A stretch of 64,000 nt of DNA, taken from positions 8,625,604 through 8,689,603 of the forward strand of contig NW_022098004.1 of the NCBI RefSeq assembly GCF_002288925.2, read 5' to 3'. Position numbers and translations under genes: made by a program. Under the pieces are notes generated by a model. That model made no database searches, was not told the DNA's origin, and saw nothing but the letters and a program-made list of their open reading frames with translations. Source of the stretch: Delphinapterus leucas (lineage: Eukaryota; Chordata; Mammalia; Artiodactyla; Monodontidae). This document shows, piece by piece, positions 10,821-22,479 of this stretch. Positions within the stretch are counted from its first letter, which is position 1; each line of letters begins with the position of its first letter.

Positions 10821-12069
10821 CAAATGAGTCCCCCCTTTCTAGATAATATTTGCATTTTGATAGTAGGTAGCCTTTCTTTATATGCAGTTTATCCATCCCC
10901 AGACAGCCCAAGACGTACCTTCAAGGACCTTATAAAGTCCCCTAGACCCGGGATTCAAAATTCCATCCAAGTCCCTTTTTCTGGAAAGAGAGTCCCTGCA
11001 TTCATCAGAGCCTCAAAGGGACCGATAGCCAAAGAGAGTCTGAAAATCAAACCACAGGTACCGAAGGCCTTCTCTCTCCTCGTGAGATTCCCAGGCCCAG
11101 GACTTGTGGGGATAAGTCAGGAATGGGTAGTTTCTCAGCGCCCTTAACTCTACAGGGGGACACCGTGCACGTCACACTTTGACCTTGGTCCCCTCCCATG
11201 GAAAATAGGGATGAGGGGATGCAGGCTGTGGCATGGTCAGAGACTTAGGTGGCCGGGACGCAGCAAGGTGCCAGGCTAGCATCAGCCCTCCACACGTGTC
11301 TGGTTGGCGAGAAGTTTCCACGATGTCTTCCCCCTGAAGCCATCAGCCCCTCATCAAAGGAGATTCCACTTGCTGGGCCGGGCAGCAGCGTGGCGCCCGA
11401 CTTCTCATCTGTACATCTTTCCTGACCAGCCTAGGCCCTCCAGGCCCCGCCCAGTCCCCCCAGTTCCTTAGAACGCTGACCAGTTGAAATCTCACTCCAG
11501 CAGAGAAGTTATCAGACTCACAGATGTATTATTTTCAAATGCGCCAGCATGACGGGTTTGTAGGGCTCCACTGTGACACCATGGCCCTTATTCAGCTGTG
11601 GACTGATTCCTCACTTTCCTCCCCCAAATTCCTCCTGCCTCCCCCACTGCGACCAGAATACGAAATTTCCAGGTAACAGATGCAAGAAGGTGTTCCAGCA
11701 AGGTTGGCATGCTTCCGAGGACTGAGGAAGACTCCTTCCACTTTCTCTCCAACAAAATTAAAAAATTGCAAAGGTGGAGAAGAGAGAGGCTGCCCAGCAG
11801 GACTGTACGTGTAATTATGCAGTGACAGCCTCTTAGTGGGAAGTCCCAGGAGGCCAGAGGAGGTGGCCGTGGCCATGGGGATGGGGACCTGCTGAAAGCA
11901 GGGCTTGCTACACTTGAGATGCATCCCGCTGGAAGGTTCACCGTTCTGACTTCGAAATACATGGAATTGTGAACTAGATTAAGAAGACGCTTCAAACCCA
12001 AGCTAACAGTTTGAAGCTGCCTTTCCCAGCATCCCAAAACAATCACAAGTGATTGTGCTCTGGGGAGTC
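10821..12069. other. Unassigned non-coding stretch
   Basis: Minus-strand frames at 11588-12079 (163 codons) and 11592-11924 overlap each other in different phases and resemble no known protein. No repeat was recognised. Confidence 0.4.
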
Positions 12070-12083
12070 TGCATAACAAGTTT

Positions 12084-12297
12084 GTTTTTGTTTTGTTTTT
12101 TTTTTGCGGTACGCGGGCCTCTCACTGCTGTGGCCTCTCCCTTTGCGGAGCACAGGCTCCGGACACGCAGGCTCAGCGGCCATGGCTCACAGGCACAGCC
12201 GCTCCGTGGCATGTGGGATCCTCCCAGACCGGGGCACGAACCCACGTCCCCTGCATCGGCAGGCGGACTCTCAACCACTGCGCCACCAGGGAAGCCC
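12084..12297 (-). mobile_element. CHR-family SINE, reverse orientation
   Basis: The reverse complement begins 'gggcttccctggtggcgcag' at 12297 and ends in a T-rich tail on the plus strand (12084-12105). The target duplication is 'tgcataacaagttt' at 12070-12083 and 'tgcatgacaagttt' at 12298-12311, 13 of 14 identical. The single A/G difference suggests modest age. Confidence 0.94.
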
Positions 12298-12504
12298 TGC
12301 ATGACAAGTTTTGAAAGTGAAAAACTTTACAGGGAGCAAAAAGTTTCCTCTTTCCCAACCAGAAGTGCCAGAGGTGACCCCCTGAATCAGGATGAGATAT
12401 GAAATCAGATATGACAGCCCCTGAGATCATCCAGGCTGTCAAACCCATTTTACGTGTTGTGTTTGTTCTGCTAGCTTTTTTTTTTTTTTAATTAAGACAC
12501 CCAG

Positions 12505-12952
12505 ACCACTGCTGTCCCATAGAAATAAAACAAGCCACATTTAAGATTTTCACTTTTCTAGCAACCACATTTCAGAAAATAAAAAGAAACAGTGAAGTGA
12601 ATTCTAATATTAGTTAAAACCCAGTCCCTCAAAATAGCATGATGGCAACACATGATCAATATAAAAATGTATTGATGAGGTATTCTACAATCATTTCGTG
12701 TGTGCAAAGTCTCTGAAATTTGATGTGTATCTCAGTGTGGTTGCCAAATGTTCAGTGTTTACTGTGAAACAGAGTGACCCAAACAATCAAGGTGTGCTTC
12801 ACGGGGAAAAGAAAATGTACATTGCTTTAGTTGATAAATTTAAAAGTAAAGCGGTTAAAAGCAGAGACAACTAAAAATTCAGTTCGTCAGCCACACCAGC
12901 CACTTTTCAAGTGCTCAGTAGCGACACAGAGCCAGTGGCTACATCATTGGAT
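12505..12952 (-). mobile_element. DNA transposon fossil with 'ctgtccaatag' ends
   Basis: The left end 'cactgctgtcccatagaaat' and the interior 'tctagcaaccacatttcag' and 'aatcaatataaaaatgtattg' fit a dispersed mammalian element. The right part 'ccacttttcaagtgctcagt' and 'ccagtggctacatcattgg' is the reverse of the internal block of the related element at 30528-30740. The family is old and extinct; I do not assign a subfamily name. Confidence 0.65.
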
Positions 12953-13084
12953 GGTATCCCGAGCTCTAGAGTTTGGGAGTTATCTCAGTTACTGGGTTGA
13001 AAAACCACCAGCTGCCAGTGTGAGATTTAGCTTTGTCTGGTACCTGGAAAGTCCGGTGCCCTTACAGACATGGCCTTCACCCTG

Positions 13085-13195
13085 TGTGTTAGATCCACCA
13101 GAGTGTAAGCTCCAGGTGCTTGTGTAGTATAGACACCTAGCATGGCACCTGCGTGTAATACGTACTTAATAAATATTTGCTGAATGGATGAATGG
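13085..13195 (+). mobile_element. L2 LINE 3' end
   Basis: 'agagtgtaagctccaggtgc', 'cctagcatggcacctgcgtg' and 'acttaataaatatttgctga' reproduce the L2 3' terminus in order, including the terminal segment. Confidence 0.8.
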
Positions 13196-13774
13196 ACAGG
13201 AGAAGGGACAAATGAAGAACTTCTTGACAGGTAGATACGTGTGAATTTAAAAGAGGACCCTGAAGAGTTTTTTGGTTTGGGTTTTTTGTTTGTTTTGTTT
13301 TGGGGTGGGGTGTTCTGAAAATGGAGGGAGGCATCTACTCTGTTTCCTGGACCAGGAGAGGGGCTGGATCCAGAAGGACAAGGATGGGGAGGTCTCCGAG
13401 CCAGAGCCAGTCCTCAGTGGGATGATGTTTTCTTTCCCTCTTGAACTTGTTCTTTTAAGGAGTAAGTCCTGGGTTAGAACTCCAGATAGCAGCTAGGTAG
13501 TGTGGGACCTTCTCCCAAGCAGAGAGGCTTACGAATGGGGGTTGGAGAGACCTTGAAACTCTGCACATGTTGGGAAATCTGCGTTTTTAGGTCTGTGCTT
13601 AGGGACGAGGCTGAGAAGTGTCCTGTACTGTTAGTTGGCTCCCAGGGTGTAGATAATATACATGAATGATGTGTGCTTTGGTTAGACAATGGACCTTTAT
13701 GCTTTGAAAATGGATTTTTCTAAGGGCTAAGAACTGTGTCTCTGACTACTAGATCCTGGAACGTGATGAGGAAA

Positions 13775-13925
13775 TCCATTCACTTAGTCATTCTTTCCAT
13801 TCATTTATTCATTCACCTGACACATCACCTATTAAGAAACTATTGTGTGAGGTAGTGGGGTGCTGGAACATCATAGGTGGGCACAAAGCAAACCTTGTCC
13901 CTGCCCATCTTCAGCTTCCCAATCC
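13775..13925 (-). mobile_element. L2 LINE 3' end, reverse
   Basis: 'ttcatttattcattcacctg', 'ctattgtgtgaggtagtggg' and 'aaaccttgtccctgccc' are the reverse complement of the L2 3' end. A truncated L1 inserted about 20 bp further on. Confidence 0.65.
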
Positions 13926-13946
13926 CTTGGCATACCTTGGCTTTAT

Positions 13947-14554
13947 TTTTTTCTTGTGAAGCCAGAAATCAGTGTCTATTGATTTATTTGATATTTATCA
14001 GTATTTTTAAATTGACACATAGCTGATTTACAATGTTGTGCGAATCTCTGCTGTCCAGCAAAGTGACTCAGTTACACACGTATATACACTTTTTTCACTT
14101 TCTTTTCCCTTACGTTTTATCATAGGATACTGACTGTAGCTCCCTGTGCTGTGGAGGAGGACCTTGTTGTTCATCCATTCTGTATATAAAAGCTCACATC
14201 TGCTCACCCCAACCCCTCACTCCATCCCTCCCCCAACACCCTCCCCGCCTTGGCAACCACCAGCCTGTCCTCTATGTCTGTGATTCGGTTTATGTTTCAT
14301 ATATAGGATCATCTGTGGCATATTTTAGCTTCCACATATAAGTGATAGAATATGGTATTTGTCTTTCTCTTTTTCACTTAGTATGTTTATCTCTAGGTCC
14401 ATCCACGTTGCTGCAAATGGCATTATTTGGTTCTTTTTATGGCTGAGTAGTATTCCACTGTGTATATGTACCGCATCTTCTTTATCCGTTCATCTGTCAG
14501 TGGACATTTAGGTTGTTTCCATGTCTTGGCTCTTGTGAACAGTGCTGGGCATCG
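13947..14554 (-). mobile_element. 5'-truncated L1, reverse, with target duplication
   Basis: On the plus strand this reads as an inverted L1 3' end: 3' UTR ('acaatgttgtgcgaatctct', 'cagcaaagtgactcagttac') followed by the end of ORF2 (minus-strand peptide 'YIYTVEYYSAIKR'). An 11-bp duplication 'cttggctttat' lies at 13936-13946 and 14555-14565. The copy is about 608 bp, so roughly 90 percent of the element is missing. ORF2 is frameshifted just after the preserved motif. Confidence 0.9.
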
Positions 14555-14834
14555 CTTGGCTTTATGGAAGTAATTCACCGTCATTGTGCTCAGTGTCTTA
14601 AAGTCTGAGAAAAGAGTGCTGTGATGAGACCTGGTCTGGATATTAGGAGACGTGAGATTGACCTTGAGGATTTGAGGATGAGAAGGATTATGTATGCCTC
14701 GAGAAGTGAGGGGGGTAAAAACGGAAAGGGGACGTGTTTTGCAGGGAGAAGTGGGAACATGGAAGGCTGAGGACAAGGAGGCGCTGAAAGTTGACCAGCG
14801 AGTGGTTGTGAGCTTGGGACCAATGGTGCCTGTC

Positions 14835-14920
14835 GTGTTGTGTCCATTCTTGGCTCCTATGTACCTCGCGTGCTGCCCAGCACAACGCAGGCTCTCAACA
14901 AATACACTGAATTAATGAAG
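14835..14920 (+). mobile_element. L2 LINE 3' end
   Basis: 'tcctatgtacctcgcgtgct', 'gcccagcacaacgcaggctc' and 'aacaaatacactgaattaat' follow the L2 3' terminus with decay. Confidence 0.6.
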
Positions 14921-16950
14921 GCAGGTAGTTATCCCCGGGATTCCTAGCTTTGGGGGCCACTCTTGTCAAGCACCGGACACATCTCTTCCTCTTTTCTCAG
15001 TCCATCCGGTTCCGTTCTGAATGGTGTGGATAATTGTTGTAACTCGCTTTGGCTTTGGAGAACATTTTCTGTCCCTCTTCCCAAGACATCTCCCACAATC
15101 CCATAGGTTTGGAGAAAAACAGACACCATAGTTCAGGATACTTTTTATGCTTAGCTACACAGCGTATGTTTTTGTTTTGTTTTGTTTTAAATTTTCAACA
15201 ATAGGTTGGTTCCACTTAATTTGCAACGCCCAGATGGAGGATTGCATAGGTTTCCCTGCTCTAGCCCTCATCTCCAATTCTTTTGATTTCTCTGATTTAA
15301 CCAACTGGATCTCCAAAGCAATATGTGACTTACAGAATTCCTTTGAAGAATAGTGTTAGTGACAGAGACAGAAGGGAGAAACAGAAAATAAAACGAAACA
15401 AAATAAGCCAAACCAAAACAATCATATGTTAGTTAGAACTTTCAAAGACCCATGTTCTGCTTTCCTTACCACATGTGCCCATCAGATATCCAAACCATGA
15501 ACTGATGTGATCGAGAGGAAGGAAAACAACAGAGTGAAATACAGCTCATCAGCATTTTTCATTTCCGCTGGCTCCTCCAATTTAAAAATGGAATCATGTT
15601 TAACATCTTAATTAGGGACGGTAATGTACAACAGTTTTCTTTTTTATGAACATCTAGTAATTTACTCTCGAAGTAAATTATAGTCAATTTATCTGCAGTG
15701 ACAAGTCAATAAAACAGTGGAAGTCTCAAGCTCTTTCAATCACCTGGTAGTTGTTTCTCGTTTTTACTGTTGAATGGAAGCCAGGGAGGGCAACAGGTAA
15801 GGGGTATGTCCAGCTCAGGGTGAAGGCTGTGGCTTTTGAATCGGCCACTGGCAGGCTTCCCCCATGAAAGACACTGTCTGATTTTTGCCAGCTGTCAAGG
15901 GTTTAGAATTTGCATAGAGATGCACATTGTTGAAGAGAAAGGATGACTGGAACCTTTGGGTGTTGCTCTGTAGATGGTCGGGGCGATTCAAGTGGTAAAC
16001 CAAACTCCCATCTGCTTTTAACAGTGGGTCATTCTAATGAGAGTGCTACGTTCGTGCACAAACCATCAGTAGCCGGAAGCAAGGCGCCTCCTCGGGCTCT
16101 CTTCTTGGCGGTGCAAGCTTGGTTAATAGCTAAGCCCGCTCAAACCACGGCCAGTGTCCTCAGGCACGATGCTTGTGTTTGACGAGTTGTACTGTGGTTT
16201 CAGAAACGGCAATCAGATCAAAGTCGACAACCCCCAAACAAGCACACAGCGACCAGGAGAGATCACTAAGACACACCCTGGGTAGGGGTTTTTGTGGTGT
16301 TTCTGTTGGTTCAGCAGAGAAGTGCATGTGTCCAGCCAAGAATCAACAAATTCTCTGAATGATTTCCTGACTTCAGAGAAAGGAAGCATGAAGGTTACCC
16401 TGTCATCATCTCTTAGAGTTTAAAAGCTTCCTAAGGATTGGAAGCCCCCATTACAAACATGAGAACCAGGTTAAAAGGGGAGATGGGTGGTTTGTTTTGC
16501 TCTCCCCGGGGAAAGCCACTGGACTCGTGAATGGAACCGCAGTTAGATAGTAAGATTCAGGAAGACAAGGGATATCGGTTTGGCTCGATGGTGCATCCAA
16601 GCAGTTAAATTCCAAGCCTGGAACTGTTTTCCAACTTTCAGTGAAAACTCCCCCATTCTGTGCTTCTTCAGGGGGCTCAGCTACCCCCGTGCTCTGCTTT
16701 TTTTGTACAATATAATGGAGCTGATCCCCAAAAGTTTGACCCCAGCCTTCCCTTTGCTCTTAAGTGAGAAAATAAATGATGATATAAAGTCAGCTCCAAT
16801 AATGCCTTTTAATGTTAACGAGATAGAAAGCACTGAACCGTTTGAAATGACAAAGCTGATCAAAGTGGTTCACCAGAGAGAAGGGTACATGACTTTAAAC
16901 CATGGCATTTCCTTGCGATGGGCTGCTTCAACCAACCAACCTCCGCCCCG
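14921..16950. other. Repeat-poor non-coding stretch
   Basis: Two kilobases with no named repeat apart from a short GTTTT run near 15170-15188. The longest frame (16580-17017, 145 codons) runs into the following CCTT tract, where repeat sequence keeps it open. Nothing resembles a coding exon. Confidence 0.4.
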
Positions 16951-17008
16951 CCCTCCCTCCCTCCCTCCCTCCCTTCCTTCCTTCTTTCCTTCCTTCCTTC
17001 CTTCCTTC
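16951..17008. repeat. CCCT/CCTT polypyrimidine microsatellite
   Basis: About 58 bp of tandem CCCT units passes into CCTT units with one CTTT interruption. The complementary strand is all purine. Such tracts can form triplex DNA and often vary in length. Confidence 0.95.
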
Positions 17009-17269
17009 ACCATCTAACTCAAGCATAAATGGACACCTTCCCTTTACCACTTTGCTTTCCGGCTTTTTACGACACTGTTGTGCTACTGTAAGGGCTCCCG
17101 CAAACCCAAACAAGCGGAGACCAAAGGGTTCCGACTGTAAGGTATGTTGCCTTGGATGGTCTGTGTCTGGTCTGCCCCATGCAGTGGTCAGGTTCTAGGA
17201 CAGAGTTTCACATTCCCATCTGTGCAAGTGGCCGAGAGAAGCCATTGAGCTTCACCTGAGCTGCTCCCA

Positions 17270-17510
17270 TCAACCTGGAACGTTCACTACCCTGAAGCAC
17301 CTTGGCTTAAAGGTCACTCCCCCCAGGAAGCCTTCTCTGATTGCCTAAGGTTTCGAATTTTAGATTTATGGCCCCTGCCCACCTGCAGTCTCCTTCCGAT
17401 GTGCAGCTCAGCTGGCTGGGATGAATCCGTGTTTCTCCTGTATCCTCACCCGTCACAGAGTACTCCGCATACGCCAGGCACTTCATATGCATTAGTTGAA
17501 GAAAGAAGAA
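17270..17510 (+). mobile_element. L2 LINE fragment
   Basis: 'aaggtcactccccccaggaa', 'gccttctctgattgcctaag' and later 'gccaggcacttcatatgcat' follow the L2 3' region over about 240 bp. Confidence 0.6.
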
Positions 17511-17535
17511 ATTACAAATGACCCCTGTTTTTGTG

Positions 17536-17631
17536 AGAATAACTAGCATTGCTGAAGGATGACCCTGTTCAGGCATAACAGTGATCATCACACTTAATCT
17601 TTACAACACTCTGAAAGTTGGCCACTGTTAT
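17536..17631 (-). mobile_element. MIR SINE, first half (interrupted by L1)
   Basis: On the plus strand 'cacacttaatctttacaaca' followed by 'ctctgaaagttggccactgt' is the reverse complement of the MIR 3' half. It continues without loss at 19002 after removal of an L1 and one copy of its 12-bp duplication. Confidence 0.8.
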
Positions 17632-18989
17632 TTTTTCTTTTCCGTTATAGTTTATTACAGGATACTGAATATAGTTCCCTGAGCTATGCAGTAGGACCTT
17701 GTTGTTTATTTTATATATAGTAGTGTGTATCTGTCAATCCCCAATTCCCAATTTATCCCTCCTGCCCCCTTTACCCTTTGGTAACCGTAAGTTTGTCTTA
17801 GATGACTGTAAGTCTGTTTCTGTTGTGTAAGTAAGTTCATTTGTATCGTATTTTAGATTCCATATGTAAGCGATATCATGTATTTGTCTTTCTTTGTCTG
17901 ACTGACTTCACTGATTACGATAATCCCTAAGTCCATCATATTGCTGCAAATGGCATTATTTCACTCTTTTCTATGGCTGAGTAACATTCCATTGTATATT
18001 TGTATCACGTCTTTTCTATCCATTTGTCTGTTGATGGACATTTAGGTTGCTTCCATGTCTTGGCTATTGTAAACAGTGCTGCTATGAACATTGGGGTGCA
18101 TGTATCCTTTAGAACCATGGTTTTCTCCAGATATATGCCCAGCAGTGGGATTGCTGGATCATACAGTAACTCTACCTTTAGTTTTTTAAGGAACCTCCAT
18201 ACTGTTCTCCATAGTGGCTGCACCAGTTTACGTTCCCACCAACAGTGCAAGAGGGTTCCCTTTTCTCCACACCCTCTCTAGCATTTGTCATTTACAGACT
18301 TTTTAATGATGACCGTTCTGACCAGTGTGAGGTGATACCTCATTGTAGTTTTGATTTGCATTTCTCTGGTAATTAACAATGTTGAGCATCTTTTTGTGTG
18401 CCTATTGGCCATTACTATGTCATCTTTGGAGAAATGTCTGTTTAGGTCTTTCACCCATTTCTTGATTGGGTTGTTTGTTTTTTTTGTTATCGAGTTGTGT
18501 GAGTTGTTTCTGTATTTTGGGTTTGTATATTAAGGGTAAATTAAACCCTTGCTAGTTGCATCATTTGCAAATATTTTCCCCCAGTCCATAGGTTGTATTT
18601 TCATTTTGTTTATCGTTTCCTTTGCTGAGTAAAAGCTTGCAAGTTTGATCAGGTTCTATTTGTTTATATTTGCTTTTATTTGTTGCCTTAGGAGACTGAC
18701 CTAAGAAAACATTGGTATGATTTATATCAGAGAACGTTTTGTCTATGTTCTTTTCTAGGTGTCCTGCCTTATATTTAAGTCTTTAAACCATTTCGAGTTT
18801 GTTTCTGTGTATCGTGTGAGGGAGTGTTCTAACTTCATTGATTTACATGCGCTGTCCAGCTTTCCAACCCCACTTGCTGAAGAGACTGTCTTTTCTCTGT
18901 TGTGTTCAACATATCCTTGCCTCTGTTGTTGAAGATTAATTGACCATAGGTGTGTGGGTTTATTTCTGGGCTCTCTGTTCTGTTCCACT
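17632..18989 (-). mobile_element. 5'-truncated L1 inserted into a MIR
   Basis: About 1.36 kb of the 3' part of an L1, reversed: 3' UTR at the left ('ggatactgaatatagttccc'), then ORF2 C-terminal coding sequence to the right. The 12-bp duplication 'ggccactgttat' is exact at 17620-17631 and 18990-19001, and both copies are MIR sequence. The element is dead: ORF2 is broken and most of it is absent. Confidence 0.94.
18005..18250 (-). pseudogene. L1 ORF2 C-terminal relic
   Basis: An 81-codon open piece encodes the conserved C-terminal segment of L1 ORF2p, including '[15 protein letters not shown]' and '[14 protein letters not shown]'. The complete protein would carry endonuclease, reverse transcriptase and a cysteine-rich C-terminus. 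Only part of the last region is present here and it cannot function. Confidence 0.9.
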
Positions 18990-19001
18990 GGCCACTGTTA
19001 T

Positions 19002-19110
19002 GATCCCTGTTTTACAGATGAGAAAACTGAGTCACAGAGACTCTGACATGCCCAAGGCCACATAACTAGTAAACAGTTGCCAGGGTACAAATTGTAGGCT
19101 ACAGCCAGCT
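19002..19110 (-). mobile_element. MIR SINE, second half
   Basis: 'gatccctgttttacagatga', 'gaaaactgagtcacagagac' and 'aaggccacataactagtaaa' continue the reversed MIR that starts at 17536. Joining the halves restores the normal MIR order. Confidence 0.85.
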
Positions 19111-19119
19111 CCAGGGGCC

Positions 19120-19540
19120 AAAATACTGTTAGTCCATTTGTGCTCTGCATTTGGGCTGACTGTAGTGGTGGGTCGCTTTCTTCTTGCTTACAGCCAGGGG
19201 TGTTTTCACACCCCTCTGCACTTGGAGGCCTGGAAAATGCTGTGACAAGATCGCTGGCAAAGAGAAGCTCCAGCTTTCTCCTCCTCCACCCTCAAACTGC
19301 TGATCTTGGCCATTGTCTCATTTTCTCCTCCAAAAGCAGAAACTTTGGGAAATCACCTTGGCAGAAAAGTCTTTCCTAGCTCTTCCCCAGCAGCCCAAGC
19401 ATCGATATAGCTGGCACTAGCAATGGAATTGAATTAAAAAAAAAAAAAAATCTCACTAGCTGAAGTCAGTTAGGGTGTTGGCTGAAAAGAGCTTGTATGT
19501 GTACAAAGACGGCAGAGAACCCATAATGGAGAATCACCAA
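19120..19540. other. Unassigned stretch with an A-run
   Basis: No repeat family was recognised. A run of about 15 A occurs at 19436-19450, preceded by 'attgaatt'. No polyadenylation signal or coding similarity was seen upstream. Confidence 0.4.
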
Positions 19541-19544
19541 TGTG

Positions 19545-19735
19545 GCTGACGCTTGTCAAGCACCGTTCTAAGCTCTTCACATATATTAAGTCCTTAGAGC
19601 AACCCTATTAGTGTGGGTATGATGAATTATCCCCATTTTTTGGATGAGTAAACTGAGGCACAGAGAGATGATCTAATGGCCTTGATCACATAGCTCATAT
19701 GTGAAGGTGGCAGTTGTGCTTGGGATGAAGAATAC
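19545..19735 (-). mobile_element. MIR SINE, reverse
   Basis: 'caagcaccgttctaagctct', 'tcacatatattaagtcctta', 'ttatccccattttttggatg' and 'agtaaactgaggcacagaga' give a nearly complete reversed MIR. Confidence 0.85.
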
Positions 19736-20004
19736 CGAAACAAATTTTCCAATGCTGCTTAAGTGTCTGTTCTCCCAGCTCAACCCTCACCCATCATTTC
19801 TGTTATTTTATTGTCAAGTTGGTCACAAAACATCACCAACATATTCCAAGGCTTCGAATTCTTTAAGGCTGTGATTCCCTCATATGAGATCCTGCAGCTT
19901 AAAAATCTCCTTCTGAAGGTCTATTCTTGTGGGTTCAGGCAGTAATGGCCAGGGACCAGAGAAAGCAGAACCCAACATAACTGTCTATCTAAAATAGATA
20001 TGCT

Positions 20005-20314
20005 GGGACTTCCCTGGTGGTAAAGAATATGCCTTGCAAGGCAGGGGACACCAGTTCGATCCCTGGTCGGGGAACTAAGATCCCACATGCTGCGGGACAA
20101 CTAAGCCCACGCGCCTCAACTAGAGAGCCCGTGTGAGCAAACTACAAAACCCATGCAGTCTGGAGCCTGTGCACAACAACTAGAGAGAGAAAACCCACAC
20201 ACCGCAGCTAGAGAGAAGTCCGCGCACCACAGCAAAGAGCCCGTGCGCCGCAGCTGAAGATCCTTCATGCCACAGCTAAGACCTGACGCAGCCAAAAAAA
20301 AAAAAAAAAAGCAT
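20005..20314 (+). mobile_element. Long CHR-family composite SINE
   Basis: Begins 'gggacttccctggtggtaaa', has the B-box region 'ccagttcgatccctggtcgg', then a roughly 180-bp 3' extension made of related 'aactagagag' and 'cacaccgcagc' units and an A tail. Flanks 'aaaatagatatgct' (19991-20004) and 'aaaatcaatatgct' (20315-20328) are a target duplication with two differences. More decay than the copies at 1225 and 10603 implies greater age. Confidence 0.9.
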
Positions 20315-20539
20315 AAAATCAATATGCTGGACCAAATCATGGCAAAGCTGGTGGGCACTCAGGATATGCTGTGATCAGTGGCTTGAGCTAAGTGGTAAAG
20401 GCTGTACAGGAATTTACTGGCTACCCAAAGGGAGATGAGTATATCCCCCAGAGATGGAGTAGCATGACTGCCCGTGTGAGGTAGTAAACTGCATTGGATG
20501 TTACTGACCACCTGATATGATAAGCTTGCACTACCTTAC

Positions 20540-20945
20540 ACAAGCTGATTGTCAAATTTTCAAACATTTTGGGACCCAATTTATTGGGAGCTATTATTTA
20601 AAATTAAATTACATATAATATTACAACTAAATCATATTATATTAGGTAATTATATTACAATAAGGTAGTAAGTAAACAAAAACATCACTTCCTGATTACT
20701 GTAGTGTGTTTTACTATTTATGCCCTTGAGGTTATTTCTATCTGTTGTATCTGTTGGGTAGAAATACTGTATATTGGTGTGATAAGGTACATCTCCTCCC
20801 AGCTCTGCAGTTAGTGATGTCCCATCGGTGGTTTAAAATCAGCTACAGTGAGAGCATTTACACCACAGAAATCAGCAAACACAGGGCTTTCCCCCTCCCT
20901 GGAGAGCTGGTTGTTAGACAATGACCAGCTCACCACCAGAGGTAA
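20540..20945 (+). mobile_element. Unnamed transposon-like element, copy B of three
   Basis: Collinear with 43995-44350. The left block 'gattgtcaaattttcaaaca' matches 'attgttaaattttcagaaat', and the right block 'cggtggtttaaaatcagcta' matches 'cggtggcttaaaattggcca', ending in 'gagagctggttgttag'. The middle is AT-rich in both copies. I do not recognise the family. Confidence 0.65.
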
Positions 20946-21705
20946 GGGTACCCAAGAGATAAGAAGGGCCCAGATACCGAAAGACACCGAATGTGTTTCA
21001 GAGACCTCAGACTGTAATCTATAGAGTATTGGTTCTTGACTTAGCTCAGATTCCTGAAAAACCAAAGCCTGAGGCAAGCATTAAGTATGATTTTTTTTTT
21101 TTTTTTACTAGAAAATGCAATCCCGGGGCGTCACAGGTAAGGGCACAGGGCAGTAACAGAGTTGTGGATGGGGCAATACAAAGCGATGGACTGGTGGAGA
21201 GGTGAGGCCCAAGAAGCCCAGGGAGCACGCAAGATGTGTCCTTTACACTTTGCAAGCTTCAGGGTACGAGAGTCTCACTTGCGGTAGCTTGTCCCGAGGT
21301 CAGTTTTCTGCAACTTAGCTTGAGAATTACAAACCTTTAGAACTGGGGCTGGGCTCAGAAGTTGCCCTTCTAGGGAGCATCGTGGGAGAGCCTGATGCCA
21401 GGGGTCTCCCGGAGCAGCCCTGAGAGAGATGAACGGGACCTTGCTCTTTCGTAAACGTCCTCATCCACCCTTGCCTTCCTGCCCTCCATCTTGTCACATT
21501 TTCTCACTGAAATGCTACTGAGACCTCTACAGTTCTGATCAGATCGCCGCCCCTTGTCAGCTCCCAACGGCCCTCAAATTCCCTTGAGACGGCCCTTCCC
21601 TGTGTCTCAGCATCTTCGGAGTGGCGAACGCTTCCATCGTCCTAAGGAGTGAGGACCAGAGTGGCTGAGAAGGGGGGCTCGGGGAGCAGCGTACACAGAT
21701 GTGGG
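20946..21705. other. Unassigned stretch with a T16 run
   Basis: A run of 16 T lies at 21091-21106. No retrotransposon body could be tied to it, and no coding frame resembles a protein. Confidence 0.4.
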
Positions 21706-21709
21706 ATAC

Positions 21710-21840
21710 TTTACTTGGTCTCTTTACCTGTTTCAGGTCCTCAGTTTCCTCATCTGTAAACCGGAGACCCTGGTCCCTATCTCAGGGGGCTCTTCACCTT
21801 AGGAAATCCAGGTGCTGCCGTTTGCACAGTTTCGGCGTGT
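21710..21840 (+). mobile_element. MIR SINE fragment
   Basis: 'ctctttacctgtttcaggtc' and 'ctcagtttcctcatctgtaa' are the MIR core; the 3' part is decayed. Confidence 0.6.
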
Positions 21841-22479
21841 GGGCACTGAACAGTGCTTTAGCTACTGCTGTTGTTTTGCTAGTTGTTATGAAGCATTGGT
21901 GAGAGCTAAGAAACAAAGATCTATTCCCCGAGGGAAACAGCCATGGAACCGTGGAGTTGTCCTGGGTGCCAGGTTAGGGAGGCCTTCAAGAAGGCAGGGG
22001 AAAGAGCGCTAAGGGCTGTGCCCTTCTTTGGGCTTCCTGTGAGGCGCCGGTGTTGCTGGTGCAGGGCTGGCCCCCCCCGCTCACTTCAGCCCCGCCGGTC
22101 CCCGGGCTCCTGCAGAATGTCAGCCTCTGTTGCAGAGACGGCGTGCAGAGGCATCTCCTTGACAGAGGTGCTTCCTAAGCACAAGCTGACTCCAGGCTGT
22201 CTGCCAGGGCTTCCCCCCGAAGGAGGCTTCCGTAACCGGGGTGGCATAAGGTTCCAGAAGCCCCCAGGTGTGCTCATACCAGCCTCTCCTCTCAGTGGTC
22301 TCTAGCTCTGGGCCAGCGGCTCAGAGGGACTGGGGTCTTTTGGAGGCTATCCGCCCATTCTGGGCAAAGTGGGTTTTTCTTACTTTATAGAAAGTTTGAG
22401 ACACCGTGCCTTGAGGGGAATGGGTGCCTCCCTCAAAAGAGACCCACAGCTGTTGCCAAGGCAGAGGTTCAGGGTGACA
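21841..22479. other. Unassigned, moderately GC-rich stretch
   Basis: GC-leaning DNA with a plus-strand frame of 120 codons at 21943-22305 that resembles no known protein. CpG is slightly raised around 22020-22280 but not enough for me to call an island. Confidence 0.4.

Noticed and set aside
12049..12402. 117-codon plus-strand frame and neighbours over the reversed SINE
   Set aside because: Translation of SINE sequence; equivalent frames appear in other SINE copies at 1178, 10624 and 62743.
18000..18281. 93-codon plus-strand frame
   Set aside because: Antisense shadow of the L1 ORF2 C-terminus, as is the similar frame at 31189-31389.
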